Assembly: GCF_004011805.1 (NCBI RefSeq) | Contig: NZ_RCHJ01000025.1 | Coordinates: 23,462 to 87,461 of the forward strand | Direction: 5' to 3' | DNA length: 64,000 bases | Source: Piscinibacter defluvii | Lineage (GTDB): Bacteria > Pseudomonadota > Gammaproteobacteria > Burkholderiales > Burkholderiaceae_C | Shown here: piece after piece, positions 7,003 through 15,129 of the stretch | Numbering within the stretch: the stretch's first letter is position 1 | Layout: each line of letters opens with the position of its first letter | Made by a program: the position numbers and the translations under genes | The notes under the pieces: generated by a model | What the model was told of the DNA's origin: nothing | Databases searched by the model: none | The model's input: only the letters and a program-made list of their open reading frames with translations

Positions 7003-8439
7003 TCAGTGGCCGGCAGCGCCGCCACCGCTGGACGCGCTGGCGGTCGCCGTGAGGCTGGTGTTGGTGGGGCGCCCGATCACAGACGCCTGCAGCGCGGCAT
7101 CTGCGAGCCAGAACTGCTGGTCGGCGTCGATGGCGGCCATCACCGTGCTGACCTGGTCGCGGGCATCGGCCATCAGCTCGAAGACGCCGATCAGCATGCC
7201 GTTGTAGCGAAGTTGGTTCTCGTCGGCGATCACCTTGCGCAGAGGCAGCACCTCGTCGCGGTGGTGGCGCGCGATGTCGTAGGCCGTGCGGTAGGCCGAG
7301 TAGCTCTCGCGCAGGTTCGAGCCTGCCGTGCGAACCGTGGCTTCCAGCTGGTTGGCCGCCGCCAGCGTGCGGGCGCTCCAGGCGTCGCGCTGCATGCCGC
7401 CCCAGTCGAAGACCGGCAACCGCACACCGACCTCGTAGCCGCGCGCAGTGCTGCGGGTACCTGCCGCGTTGTCGAACGCCGTGTTCCGGCGCGCGGTGAG
7501 TTCGATGTCGGTGAAGCTCGCCACCTTGTTCAGCCCCTGGGCCTTGGCGGAGGCCTCTAACGCCGCCTGAGCGAGGCGAATGTCAAGACGGCCCCGGGTC
7601 GCCGTCGCAGCCACGGCCCGCGGCTCCATGGCCTGCTTGGGCAGGTCGGGCAGGCGCTCGGGCAGCGACAGCGCCTGAGCCTGTGCTTCATCCAGCCCAA
7701 GCAGGCGCACCAGGTCTTCGCGCGTGGCCGTGGCCTGATGCGTGGCGGTGGCCAACCGCGTGGCAGCGTCGGCGTAGAAGGACTGCTCGCGCGCCCGCGT
7801 CAGGCGGTTGTAGTTGCCCGCCGACTGCATGCGGCGCGCCAGTTCGGCACTCGCCTCGGCGCTTTCAAAGACTTGCTGGGCGTACTTGAGCCTTTGCGCT
7901 GCAGCGACCGCACGCACCCAGGATTGGCGGACCTGGGTCACTTGGTCAACCACGTCACCGGTAAGACGCAACTGCGACTGTTCGATGCGGCGGCTGGCCA
8001 CGCCTTGCCGAGCTGGCAACGACAACACGTCGAGCAGGCCGAAGGCGAGCGACCGCCCGATGTCCAGCGAGTCCCCAGCCACCAGGCGCTCGAAACTGAA
8101 GAGCGGGTTCGTGATGCGTCCGCTCTGTGCGGCATCGGCCGAGTCCGCCCAACCCTGGGCCAGCAAGGCCTGCAGCGCAGGGCTGTTGACCAAGGCCAGT
8201 TGCACGGCCTCGCGCTGACCCACCGGCGCAGCCAACAACTGGCTGGCAGTGGCAGCGCGCTTCTGGCGCTCGTCGTCGCTGCGCGCCAAAGCCAGGCGGC
8301 CTTCCGTGAAGCCGGTCGCTTCGTCGTTCACGCGGACCATGGTCTGGTCGGCCGTGACGCTCGCGCAGCCAGTCAGCGCGGCCATGGCCACACCGGTCAG
8401 CACAAGTCGAACCCGGGCGCTTCCGAGCAACCGCCTCAT
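7003..8439 (-). CDS. TolC-family outer membrane lipoprotein of copper operon
   Basis: A 478-residue outer-membrane efflux protein with a lipoprotein signal (lipobox LTGC at about residues 22-25), so it is lipid-anchored like CusC. Long helical OEP repeats follow, with strand-forming segments such as NPLFSFERLVAGDSLDIG and ARGYEVGVRLPVFDWGG. The C-terminal region ends in a Ser/Gly-rich tail. The start ATG overlaps the stop of the upstream gene at 8436-8783 as ATGA. No RND or membrane-fusion gene is in this operon, so the partner pump is either the RND whose end opens the window or is encoded elsewhere. Copper export is inferred from the oxidase, cupredoxin and CusF genes that follow. Confidence 0.88.
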   Translation of the reverse strand: MRRLLGSARVRLVLTGVAMAALTGCASVTADQTMVRVNDEATGFTEGRLALARSDDERQKRAATASQLLAAPVGQREAVQLALVNSPALQALLAQGWADSADAAQSGRITNPLFSFERLVAGDSLDIGRSLAFGLLDVLSLPARQGVASRRIEQSQLRLTGDVVDQVTQVRQSWVRAVAAAQRLKYAQQVFESAEASAELARRMQSAGNYNRLTRAREQSFYADAATRLATATHQATATREDLVRLLGLDEAQAQALSLPERLPDLPKQAMEPRAVAATATRGRLDIRLAQAALEASAKAQGLNKVASFTDIELTARRNTAFDNAAGTRSTARGYEVGVRLPVFDWGGMQRDAWSARTLAAANQLEATVRTAGSNLRESYSAYRTAYDIARHHRDEVLPLRKVIADENQLRYNGMLIGVFELMADARDQVSTVMAAIDADQQFWLADAALQASVIGRPTNTSLTATASASSGGGAAGH

Positions 8440-8783
8440 GGCTTGGCTCCCTTGTGGTGCCCAGCGCGGGGATCAGCAGCGGGTGCCGGCGCTTTGACGG
8501 GGTCCTGGGGCGCTTCCTTCGCGGGTTCGCCGGTCTGGGCTTCCTTGGCGTAGGCACGCCAGCCACCAATGCGGCCGACGCGGTCGTTGGCCTCGCGCCA
8601 CGACTCGACCGGCTGGTCGGCATAGGGTTTGTAGGCCCGCAGCGGCGACACGTACTGCAGCTTGCTCGGCAGTGACGGCTGCGCCGCATCGGCGGCGGGC
8701 TGAGCCATGGCCGTTCCGGTCAGCAACAGCAGGATGCCGGAGAGCACCAACTGCCGCAGAGATTCTTGGGTGGGGTTTGGCAT
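8436..8783 (-). CDS. Small secreted protein, first gene of copper operon
   Basis: A 115-residue protein with an N-terminal signal peptide (hydrophobic SGILLLLTGTAMAQ) and a short mature region. That region contains LQYVSPLRAYKPYADQPVESWREANDRVGRIGGWRAYAKEA in outline, a Tyr/Trp-rich segment, and then a low-complexity Pro/Ala/Lys tail ending HHKGAKP. Similar small proteins precede TolC-type genes in copper clusters of beta-proteobacteria, but I know of no assigned function. It is translationally coupled to the downstream TolC-family gene through an ATGA overlap and is the promoter-proximal gene of the minus-strand operon, facing the response regulator across a 153-bp divergent region. Confidence 0.7.
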   Translation of the reverse strand: MPNPTQESLRQLVLSGILLLLTGTAMAQPAADAAQPSLPSKLQYVSPLRAYKPYADQPVESWREANDRVGRIGGWRAYAKEAQTGEPAKEAPQDPVKAPAPAADPRAGHHKGAKP

Positions 8784-8936
8784 GAGGCCTCTTCAGAGTT
8801 CACAGATGACTCTGGAGGCATTCTCAGAACCGGGACCCGACATCAAGCTGAGCTGGTGTTTACATTTTTGTTATCTGGCTATCAGGTCGCTCGAACTCTG
8901 TGAAACTGTCCACTGTCCTGCAAGAGGCTCGCGCCC
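8784..8936. promoter_or_regulatory. Divergent promoter region of copper operon and response regulator, with cop-box-like dyad
   Basis: The 153 bp between the divergent copper operon and the response regulator contain the imperfect inverted repeat TTACA-TTTT-TGTTA at 8860-8873. It lies in an AT-rich island unusual for this GC-rich DNA. It resembles CusR/CopR boxes, which are TGACA/TGTCA-type dyads with a short spacer, and its position between the two units suits autoregulation plus control of the operon. Only one such site was seen. Confidence 0.5.
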
Positions 8937-9620
8937 GTGAAGATTCTGCTCGTCGAAGACGAACCCAAGACCGGTGAGTACCTTCGCCAAGGCTTGAGCG
9001 AAGCAGGCTTCGTGGTCGACTGGACACAGGACGGCGCCGAGGGATTGAACCTGGCGTTGCAGAGCTTCTACGACCTGGTGATCCTGGACGTGATGCTTCC
9101 CGGCCTCGACGGCTGGCAGGTGCTGCAGTCGCTGCGTGGCCGGGGGCTGCAGATGCCGGTGCTTTTCCTCACCGCGCGTGACGAGGTGACGGACCGCGTC
9201 AAAGGCCTGGAGCTGGGCGCCGACGACTACCTGGTCAAGCCGTTCTCGTTCGCCGAACTGCTGGCTCGCGTGCGGACCATCCTGCGGCGTGGCCGCGGTG
9301 GCGCCGAAAGCACCACGCTGCACGTAGCCGACCTGGAACTGGACCTGCTGCGGCGTCGCGTACACCGTTCCGGCCGGCGCATCGACCTGACCGCCAAGGA
9401 CTTTGGCTTGCTGGAGTTGCTGATGCGTCGTCATGGCGAGGTGCTGCCGCGCTCGCTCATCGCCTCGCAGGTCTGGGACATGAACTTCGACAGCGACAGC
9501 AACGTCATCGAGGTGGCCGTGCGCCGCCTGCGCGTGAAGATCGATGAAGGTCACGAGGTGAAGCTGATCCACACGGTGCGCGGCATGGGCTACGTGCTCG
9601 AAGCGCCCGAGGAGCCCTGA
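8937..9620 (+). CDS. Heavy-metal response regulator, OmpR family (CusR/CopR-like)
   Basis: A 227-residue OmpR/PhoB response regulator starting at GTG. The receiver domain (about 1-115) has the acidic pocket EDE, the phospho-acceptor Asp in [14 protein letters not shown], and the Lys of [14 protein letters not shown]. The winged-helix domain (about 125-222) contains [19 protein letters not shown] and [11 protein letters not shown]...[12 protein letters not shown]. The [11 protein letters not shown] segment and ICEVWDM-like [23 protein letters not shown] are typical of the CusR/CopR/IrlR metal-sensing branch. The gene is divergent from the copper operon and is followed after a 78-bp repeat by its kinase. 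Control of the copper operon is inferred from this arrangement and the dyad at 8860-8873. Confidence 0.92.
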   Translation: MKILLVEDEPKTGEYLRQGLSEAGFVVDWTQDGAEGLNLALQSFYDLVILDVMLPGLDGWQVLQSLRGRGLQMPVLFLTARDEVTDRVKGLELGADDYLVKPFSFAELLARVRTILRRGRGGAESTTLHVADLELDLLRRRVHRSGRRIDLTAKDFGLLELLMRRHGEVLPRSLIASQVWDMNFDSDSNVIEVAVRRLRVKIDEGHEVKLIHTVRGMGYVLEAPEEP

Positions 9621-9698
9621 TATGGCACCCCCACGCTCACTGCGTTCACTGCCCCCCACGGGGGCGCATCGGCGCCTTCGGGCGGCCGGGCGCCGCTG
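9621..9698. repeat. Comamonadaceae-type intergenic hairpin repeat
   Basis: The 78 bp between regulator and kinase are not typical spacer. They contain a perfect GCCCCC-CAC-GGGGGC hairpin (9651-9665) and a second inverted repeat CGGCGCC...GGCGCCG (9670-9695), preceded by GCTCACTGCGTTCACT. I recognise this layout as an abundant dispersed repeat between genes in Comamonadaceae. It could attenuate or process the regulator-kinase message. Confidence 0.6.
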
Positions 9699-11099
9699 AT
9701 GCTGCGCGCCCTGTCGCTGACACAGCGCCTGACGATCTTCTTCACGGTGCTGGCCGCAGCGGTGGTGTTCGGCCTGGGTTGGGTCTTCATCCAGGCGACG
9801 GCGCGGCACTTCGTCGACCTGGACCGCGGCACGCTGCAGGACAAGCAGCACCTGATCGAGGACATCGTACGGAGCGCAAACTCGATCGAGGACACCAAGT
9901 GGCGCTTGAACGAAGCGTTGAGCCACCATCACGACTTGTACGTGGTGGTGAAGGACGCGCGGAGCGACGTGCTGTACCAGTCGCGAGGTTTCCAATCTCC
10001 CGGTCTTCTTCAGCCAGCGATCCCCTCGACAGCCGGCGAGGCCGGACTTCGACTTCGGCACTGGGCATCGGAAGGCAGGGAGTACCGGGCGATCGGCTTC
10101 CAGGTGACTCCGGCTTACGACAAGAGCGGTGCCCTCGACGTGCTGGCCGCCATCGACACCGAGCACCACGAGCACTTCCTGGCCGAACTGCGCCGCACGC
10201 TGCTGCTGTACGCCTTGCTGGCCGTGGCGGTCAGTGGCCTGCTGGGCTGGCTGGCCGCGCACCAGGGGCTGGCGCCATTGCGGGCGATGCGTGCCAGGGC
10301 GGCGGCCGTGTCGGGCCACCAGTTCAACGAGCGGATGCCCGTGGCCGCCGTGCCCATCGAGATGGCCGACCTGGCGGCCGAACTCAACGGCATGTTGGAC
10401 CGCCTGCGCGATGACTACCGCCGCTTGGCGGAGTTCTCTTCGGACCTGGCGCACGAACTGCGCACCCCGATCAGCAACCTGCTCACGCAGACGCAAGTCG
10501 CGCTGTCCACCAAGCGCGATGCCCCCACCTACTTCAACATCCTGGCCTCCAACGCCGAGGAACTGGAGCGCATGGCCCGCATGGTGGCCGACATGCTGTT
10601 CCTCGCCAAGGCCGAACGCGGCATGCCCTTGCCGAACCGCGAGCGGTTCTCTGCGGCACAGGAAATACAGGCCCTGCTGGACTTCTACGACGCGGTGGCG
10701 GAGGAAAAGGGCATCCGGCTCAGCGTCACTGGCGATGGCGAGATCGATGGTGACCGCCTCATGTTCCGCCGTGCGGTCAGCAACTTGCTGTCCAACGCGG
10801 TGCGGCACGGTGATCCAGGCAGCCCCGTGACCGTGGTGATCGTGGCCAGTGAAGCCGGCGTGTCCATCAGCGTGGCGAACACGTCCAATGACATCGATCC
10901 GACGGCGCTCCCACGCCTGTTCGATCGCTTCTTCCGTGGCGACCCCTCGCGGGCGCATCCGGCGTCCGAAGGCGCCGGACTGGGCCTGTCGATCACCAAG
11001 GCCATCGTTGAAGCGCACGGTGGCGACATCGCGGCAACGTCACGGGACCGGATGGTCCGGATGGTTATGCGGTTTCCGAGGTCGGCGGACGTCGCGTGA
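9699..11099 (+). CDS. Heavy-metal sensor histidine kinase (CusS/CopS-like)
   Basis: A 466-residue membrane kinase. Two transmembrane helices (about residues 12-32 and 165-187) flank a periplasmic sensor region of about 130 residues that contains a HHHD-type patch (EALSHHHDLYVVVKD). Then come a HAMP domain, a HisKA domain with the phospho-His in SSDLAHELRTPISNLL, and an HATPase domain with the N-box (NLLSNAVRHG), the F-box region (LFDRFFRGD) and the G-box (GAGLGLSITKAIVEAHGG). This is the organisation of CusS/CopS, whose periplasmic domain binds Cu(I)/Ag(I). It pairs with the adjacent regulator at 8937-9620; the repeat between them means they are not directly coupled. Confidence 0.92.
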   Translation: MLRALSLTQRLTIFFTVLAAAVVFGLGWVFIQATARHFVDLDRGTLQDKQHLIEDIVRSANSIEDTKWRLNEALSHHHDLYVVVKDARSDVLYQSRGFQSPGLLQPAIPSTAGEAGLRLRHWASEGREYRAIGFQVTPAYDKSGALDVLAAIDTEHHEHFLAELRRTLLLYALLAVAVSGLLGWLAAHQGLAPLRAMRARAAAVSGHQFNERMPVAAVPIEMADLAAELNGMLDRLRDDYRRLAEFSSDLAHELRTPISNLLTQTQVALSTKRDAPTYFNILASNAEELERMARMVADMLFLAKAERGMPLPNRERFSAAQEIQALLDFYDAVAEEKGIRLSVTGDGEIDGDRLMFRRAVSNLLSNAVRHGDPGSPVTVVIVASEAGVSISVANTSNDIDPTALPRLFDRFFRGDPSRAHPASEGAGLGLSITKAIVEAHGGDIAATSRDRMVRMVMRFPRSADVA

Positions 11100-11202
11100 A
11101 TGAGTTGCAAGGAGTGCAAACGACGGCCTGTCGATTCAGTTTGACCGATTGATTGCCGCATGGCCATACACCTGCGTGCCGCGCGCCTGCCCGAGGTCAC
11201 AG

Positions 11203-11769
11203 TCAGGCGCGACGCCGCGGCAGCATCGACTTCAGCACGTTGTCGCGCCAGATGAAGTGGTGCACGAGCGCCGCCGCCGCGTGCAGGCCAGCAATCCAGA
11301 GAATCGCGTCGCCCAGAAAGGTGTGGACCTCGCCCCAGTCGGTCCATTGGGTCAGAGCCCATCGGCCAACCAAGGGGATGGCGTCCAAGCGCAGACCCGC
11401 GAGCAGCGTCAAGGGCCGGCCATCTCCAGCAAGTGTGAGTAGCGCCGTCACCGGCGTGGCCAGGAGCAGGATCCAAAGTACGATCCGCACCGCAACCGCC
11501 GCCACGTTCGACCAATCGGGTCCCGTCGCAGACGGCGGCGCAGGCCGCACGGCGACCCAGACCAGGCGGACGGCCGTGAGCAGGAACACGAACAGGCCGA
11601 TCGACTCGTGCGCCACGATGTCGAGCCGCGTTCCAGGATCGACGCCGCTGTCGGCCAGGCGGCCAAAGTCTCCAGGCCCCAACGCGAATGCCGCCACAAC
11701 TGCGATCGCCGCAAGCCAATGCAGGCTCATGCTGATGGTGTCGTAGCGATGCTTTGTCAGTGAATTCAT
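11203..11769 (-). CDS. Cytochrome b561 family membrane protein
   Basis: A 188-residue four-helix di-haem cytochrome b561 (Ni-Fe hydrogenase-b/b561 superfamily). Candidate haem-ligand histidines lie in MSLHWLAA (helix 1), IVAHESIGLF (helix 2), GEVHTFLGD and IAGLHAAAALVHHFIW (helices 3-4). Such proteins move electrons between quinol and periplasmic acceptors. The ATG overlaps the stop of the sensor kinase gene as ATGA, so it is the last gene of a six-gene unit beginning at 15909. Linkage of a b561 to a QseBC-like system recurs in proteobacteria; the electron partner here is unknown. Confidence 0.88.
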   Translation of the reverse strand: MNSLTKHRYDTISMSLHWLAAIAVVAAFALGPGDFGRLADSGVDPGTRLDIVAHESIGLFVFLLTAVRLVWVAVRPAPPSATGPDWSNVAAVAVRIVLWILLLATPVTALLTLAGDGRPLTLLAGLRLDAIPLVGRWALTQWTDWGEVHTFLGDAILWIAGLHAAAALVHHFIWRDNVLKSMLPRRRA

Positions 11770-13175
11770 GAGTTTTCTCCGGGAAATGGATTCTGTGGAT
11801 ATCGGCCAGCGGCGCTCGTTGCAAGGTGGACTTCCACCGACAGCCCAGGAAAGTTCTCGCTCGCGCCACTCGAAGCCGACAGGCGAAATCCGTGGCGGTC
11901 CGCCACTGCCTTGACAATGGTGAGTCCAAGCCCGGATCCCGGCTGGCCGGACCCGGGAACGCGATAAAAGGGATCGAAGACCCGCTGGATCTCGTCGGGA
12001 GAGAGACCGGCGCCGCTGTCGCGAACGACGAACACGACCTCGCCCTCGCCCTCGCCCTCGCGCTGTTCGATCGCGATGTCGACGCGCCCTCCAGGGGGTG
12101 TGTAGCGGATGGCGTTATCGACCAGGTTGCGGACGATCAGCGTTGCCTCCAGTTCGCTGACCGGAACGATCACGTCGTCCACCGCCGACACACCGATGTC
12201 GATGGCCTTGGCATCGACCAAAGGCATCAGGTCCTGCAGCACGTCCGTCACCACTCGCACCAAGCTGGCCGTCGCAGGCGTGGCCTGGGGCTCGGACTGG
12301 GCCTTGGCCAGCGCCAGCATCTGTTCCAGCAGGCCACGCGATCGGTCAATGCCTCGGCGCAGGTCAGCCAGTCGTGACGCAGCAACCTCCTCCAGATCTG
12401 CCTGCGCCAAGCGCTCGGCTTGCAGTGACAGAGCGGTCATCGGTGAGCGCAACTCGTGCGCGGCGTCGGCCACGAAACGCTGCTGTGCCGCCATCGAGTC
12501 CCTGACCCGTTCGAGCAGGCCGTTGATCGCCACCGCGAAGGGACGGACCTCAATCGGCAGGGGCGTCAGGTCGACCGGGTGAGGATCCGCCCGCTGCCGA
12601 CGATCGATCTCCGCGGCCAGGGCCGTCACCGGGCGGAAGACCTTTCTCACGAGGTCGGCGGTGATCACCAGCAGGATGGGCACGAGCACCAGGAAGGGCA
12701 GCACAGTCCGCAGGGCCCCGTCGCGCGCGATCTGGTCCCGAAAGCCGGACTCCTGAGCCACGACGAATCGCTCCCCCGTCGGGCGTGTGCGCACCAGCAC
12801 ACGGAACTTCTCGCCATCGACGGTCTGCGTCTGCAGTCCGTCGGCAAGCGAGTCGGGCAACAAGAGTGGGCCACCGGCATCGACGGGCCGGCGGTCAAGC
12901 GCCACGGTGCCTAGTCGCTGCACGAGGACGCGCGACTCCTCATCGCCATCCGCAGGACGGCTGTCGAGCCTCTCGCCTGACGCGGGCAGGCCCTGCCGGT
13001 CCACCAGCGCGGCGACCTGCCGCAGCACGTCGTCCTGCAATTCGTTGGCTTCGTCGAAGGCGGTCATGAACGAGAACGCCCCGGCGACGACGGCCACCAC
13101 CAGGATCGCTACCGACAAGGTCAGCGACAGCCTGACTTGGAGCGAGGTCCTCACTCGCTCTTGGAAACCCGCCAT
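11766..13175 (-). CDS. Sensor histidine kinase, QseC/PmrB-like
   Basis: A 469-residue kinase with an N-terminal transmembrane helix (about 15-37), a ~130-residue periplasmic region, a second helix near residues 165-183 and a HAMP-like linker. It has HisKA with RFVADAAHELRSPMTALSLQ and HATPase motifs NLVDNAIRYTPPGG, RDSGAGLS, VFDPFYRVPGSGQPGSGLGL. The FVADAAHELR(S/T)P motif and short architecture place it with QseC, TctE and PmrB. A Glu-Gly repeat (REGEGEGEV), encoded by a hexanucleotide tandem repeat at 12037-12060, sits in the ATPase domain between two strands. The start overlaps the upstream regulator gene by 25 bp; no closer start is better supported. Partner: the regulator at 13151-13816. 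Confidence 0.9.
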   Translation of the reverse strand: MAGFQERVRTSLQVRLSLTLSVAILVVAVVAGAFSFMTAFDEANELQDDVLRQVAALVDRQGLPASGERLDSRPADGDEESRVLVQRLGTVALDRRPVDAGGPLLLPDSLADGLQTQTVDGEKFRVLVRTRPTGERFVVAQESGFRDQIARDGALRTVLPFLVLVPILLVITADLVRKVFRPVTALAAEIDRRQRADPHPVDLTPLPIEVRPFAVAINGLLERVRDSMAAQQRFVADAAHELRSPMTALSLQAERLAQADLEEVAASRLADLRRGIDRSRGLLEQMLALAKAQSEPQATPATASLVRVVTDVLQDLMPLVDAKAIDIGVSAVDDVIVPVSELEATLIVRNLVDNAIRYTPPGGRVDIAIEQREGEGEGEVVFVVRDSGAGLSPDEIQRVFDPFYRVPGSGQPGSGLGLTIVKAVADRHGFRLSASSGASENFPGLSVEVHLATSAAGRYPQNPFPGENS

Positions 13176-13816
13176 CCCAGTCCCCGAACGTTGCGGATCA
13201 CCTGGCTGCCCAGCTTGCGGCGTAGCGAATGGATGATGAACTCGACCGCGTTGCTCTCGACTTCCTCGCCCCAGCCGTAGATCCTGTCCTCGAGTTCGCC
13301 TCGCGACAGGATCGCGCCTGGCCGCACCAGGAGGGCCTGCAGCAGGGCGAACTCGCGGGCCGACAGTTGCACATCCGGCTGACCGGCGATGCTGGCTTGT
13401 CGGGTCGACAGGTCCAGCCGCACCTCGCCGTTGCTCAGCATGGACTCGGCGCTGCCCGCGCGGCGGCGCAGTGCCACGCGCATGCGTGCCAGCAGTTCGG
13501 CCATCTCGAAGGGCTTGAGCACATAGTCGTCGGCACCGCCGTCCAAGCCGCGCAGTCGGTCGTCGAGGCCATCGCGCGCGGTGATGATGAGCACGGGCAC
13601 AGGATTGCCGCCGGCGCGAATGTCCCTCAGCACATTCAGACCGTCGCGCCCGGGCAGGCCCAGATCGAGAAGCACGAAGTCGTACGCCTGCGTGCGCAGT
13701 GCGGCCGGCGCAGCCTGTCCGTCGCGCACCCAGTCCACGGCGTAGGCGGCGTCCTTCAACGCGGCCTGGACCGCTTCGCCGATCATCGTGTCGTCCTCGA
13801 CCAGCAGCACTCGCAT
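13151..13816 (-). CDS. Response regulator, QseB/PmrA-like (OmpR family)
   Basis: A 221-residue OmpR-family regulator. Receiver features: EDDTMIGEAV, phospho-Asp in FVLLDLGLPGRDGL, and YVLKPFEMAELLARM. The winged helix has SAREFALLQALLVRPGAILSR, RIYGWGEEVESNAVEFIIHSLRRKLG and IRNVRGLGWRV. The YGW-x-EE/DE-x-xSNAVE motif is shared by all three QseB/PmrA-like regulators in this window. It is followed by its kinase with a 25-bp overlap and lies 38 bp downstream of the COG4705-like gene in the same orientation. Its target box would be predicted to be CTTAAG-N5-CTTAAG-like, as for PmrA and QseB. Confidence 0.9.
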   Translation of the reverse strand: MRVLLVEDDTMIGEAVQAALKDAAYAVDWVRDGQAAPAALRTQAYDFVLLDLGLPGRDGLNVLRDIRAGGNPVPVLIITARDGLDDRLRGLDGGADDYVLKPFEMAELLARMRVALRRRAGSAESMLSNGEVRLDLSTRQASIAGQPDVQLSAREFALLQALLVRPGAILSRGELEDRIYGWGEEVESNAVEFIIHSLRRKLGSQVIRNVRGLGWRVSKSE

Positions 13817-13818
13817 TC

Positions 13819-13844
13819 GTCAGTCGTCAGTGGTCAGTCGTCAG
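13819..13844. repeat. 12-bp tandem direct repeat before response regulator gene
   Basis: GTCAGTCGTCAG occurs twice (13819-13830 and 13833-13844), separated by TG, directly upstream of the minus-strand regulator start at 13816. Each unit is itself built from GTCAGTC. It could be a protein site, a slipped-strand region or simply low-complexity leader. Confidence 0.6.
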
Positions 13845-13854
13845 GCTGGGTGTC

Positions 13855-14625
13855 TCAATGGACTGTACGCGCCGCGCGTTGCCGGAACACGAGCAGACCC
13901 GTCAGGATGAATCCCATCAGCACGGCCGATGCCGTGTACCGGCTGAGCGCCAGACCGCCGGCGCTGAGCGGCTTGTCGAGAAAGTCGCCGACGACGGCGC
14001 CCAACGGACGGGTCAGGATGAATGCGGCCCAGAAGAGCACTGTGTGCGACACGCGAGTCCTGTAGTAGGCGAGCGCCACCACCACCAGCATCAGCCCGAA
14101 CACCACCGCTGCGCCGGTGTAGCCCAGGCCGGCCGTGTCGGCCGTCCAGTCGCCCAGTGCCGTCCCGAGGGTCTGCGAGAACATGATCGTCAGCCAGTAG
14201 AAGGCCTCTGCGCCGGGTGTGCTGACGGAACTCACCGAGACTGTGCCCAGGCTGCGCTTCCACACCCACAGCGAGCCGAGCAGCAGCGTCAACAGCAGCG
14301 CGGAGCCTCCCGCGTAGCCGATGCCGAGGGAGCGGTCCGCGAAGTCGGCCAGCGTCGTGCCTACCGTGGTGGTGGCGATGATCGTGGTCCAGTACAGGGT
14401 CGGATGAAATCGCTGGGCGCGGATCTGTGCCACGACAGCAGCCACGAACACTGCGGCAAAGATGGCCGTGCCCACCAGGTAGCCCAGGTGCATGGACATC
14501 GACACCGCATCGCCACCGGTTTCGCCCAGCGTCGTGGCCGCAATCTTGATCAACCAGAAGCCGAGCGTCACCTCGGGAACCTTGGCCAGGCCCTGCTGCG
14601 GTTCAATCTTCTCCAATGCCTTCAT
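13855..14625 (-). CDS. COG4705-like repeat membrane protein (paralogue B)
   Basis: A 256-residue integral membrane protein with about eight helices. It is built from four repeats carrying motifs such as PEVTLGFWLIKIAATTLGET, TTVGTTLADF, SQTLGTALGDW and TRPLGAVVGDFL. The repeating unit T-x2-G-(T/E)-x3-D with a preceding (F/Y)W is the hallmark of a family of predicted membrane proteins often annotated COG4705 or simply hypothetical; no function is established. A close paralogue lies at 15130-15909, with a lipoprotein gene between. The conserved acidic residues in the helices could bind a cation. It ends 38 bp before the regulator gene on the same strand. Confidence 0.75.
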   Translation of the reverse strand: MKALEKIEPQQGLAKVPEVTLGFWLIKIAATTLGETGGDAVSMSMHLGYLVGTAIFAAVFVAAVVAQIRAQRFHPTLYWTTIIATTTVGTTLADFADRSLGIGYAGGSALLLTLLLGSLWVWKRSLGTVSVSSVSTPGAEAFYWLTIMFSQTLGTALGDWTADTAGLGYTGAAVVFGLMLVVVALAYYRTRVSHTVLFWAAFILTRPLGAVVGDFLDKPLSAGGLALSRYTASAVLMGFILTGLLVFRQRAARTVH

Positions 14626-14641
14626 CGCGGGGTGCTCCGGT

Positions 14642-15094
14642 TCAGGCCTTGCCGGCCAGGTTGTCGAAGGTCCTGATCAGGCCCGCCAGCGCCGCCCTGC
14701 AATCGGACTGTGTCGGCTTGTCGGCGCGCAAGGCCTCGAGGGCTTGGTCGATGGCCTTGTCGAGGACGTGCCAGTCGGCCGCGGCTCGTGGCTTGAGGCC
14801 GGCCTCGGCGGCATCCCAGGCCACTTCGAGATCCTTGATGCGAGTCTTGGCGGCAACCAGGTCGCCCTTGTCGACGATGACGGAGACGTCGGCGGCGATG
14901 GCGCGGAACGTTGTCAGATCACCAAGCTTGGAGGCGGCCGGTGTTGCGGGCTGCGCGACCGACGCCGAGCTCTTCGCAGATGCCGCGGGCGGATTGTTCG
15001 CGCTGTCGCTCCTGGAGCAGCCAGCCGCGAGCGTCAGCAGCGCCACGGCGAGCGCTGTCACGGGGAGGTGAAGGCGAGGATGAGTCTTGATCAT
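14642..15094 (-). CDS. Small periplasmic lipoprotein between two membrane paralogues
   Basis: A 150-residue predicted lipoprotein: signal peptide with lipobox LAAGC (Cys near residue 25), an Ala/Ser/Pro linker, then a helical domain containing FRAIAADVSVIVDKGDLVAAKTRIKDLEVAWD in outline and a C-terminal helix-rich region with one Cys (QSDCRAALAGLI). The start ATG at 15094 is chosen because it begins the signal peptide; the longer in-frame reading upstream lies on top of the paralogue gene. The helical pattern resembles small periplasmic helical-bundle proteins of unknown function found near COG4705-type genes. A direct role with the flanking membrane proteins is only inferred from synteny. 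Confidence 0.72.
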   Translation of the reverse strand: MIKTHPRLHLPVTALAVALLTLAAGCSRSDSANNPPAASAKSSASVAQPATPAASKLGDLTTFRAIAADVSVIVDKGDLVAAKTRIKDLEVAWDAAEAGLKPRAAADWHVLDKAIDQALEALRADKPTQSDCRAALAGLIRTFDNLAGKA

Positions 15095-15129
15095 GGTGGA
15101 ACTCGACTGCTTGCGAAGGGGTGGTTTCG

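Noticed and set aside
5560..7560. 666-codon plus-strand open frame across the multicopper oxidase
   Set aside because: It is antisense to the oxidase and TolC genes, His/Arg/Val-rich with no fold-like pattern, and is explained by high GC content.
8871..11018. 715-codon minus-strand open frame over the CusRS-type genes
   Set aside because: The plus-strand regulator and kinase have intact family motifs; the antisense frame shows only Gln/His/Arg-rich translation typical of shadow frames.
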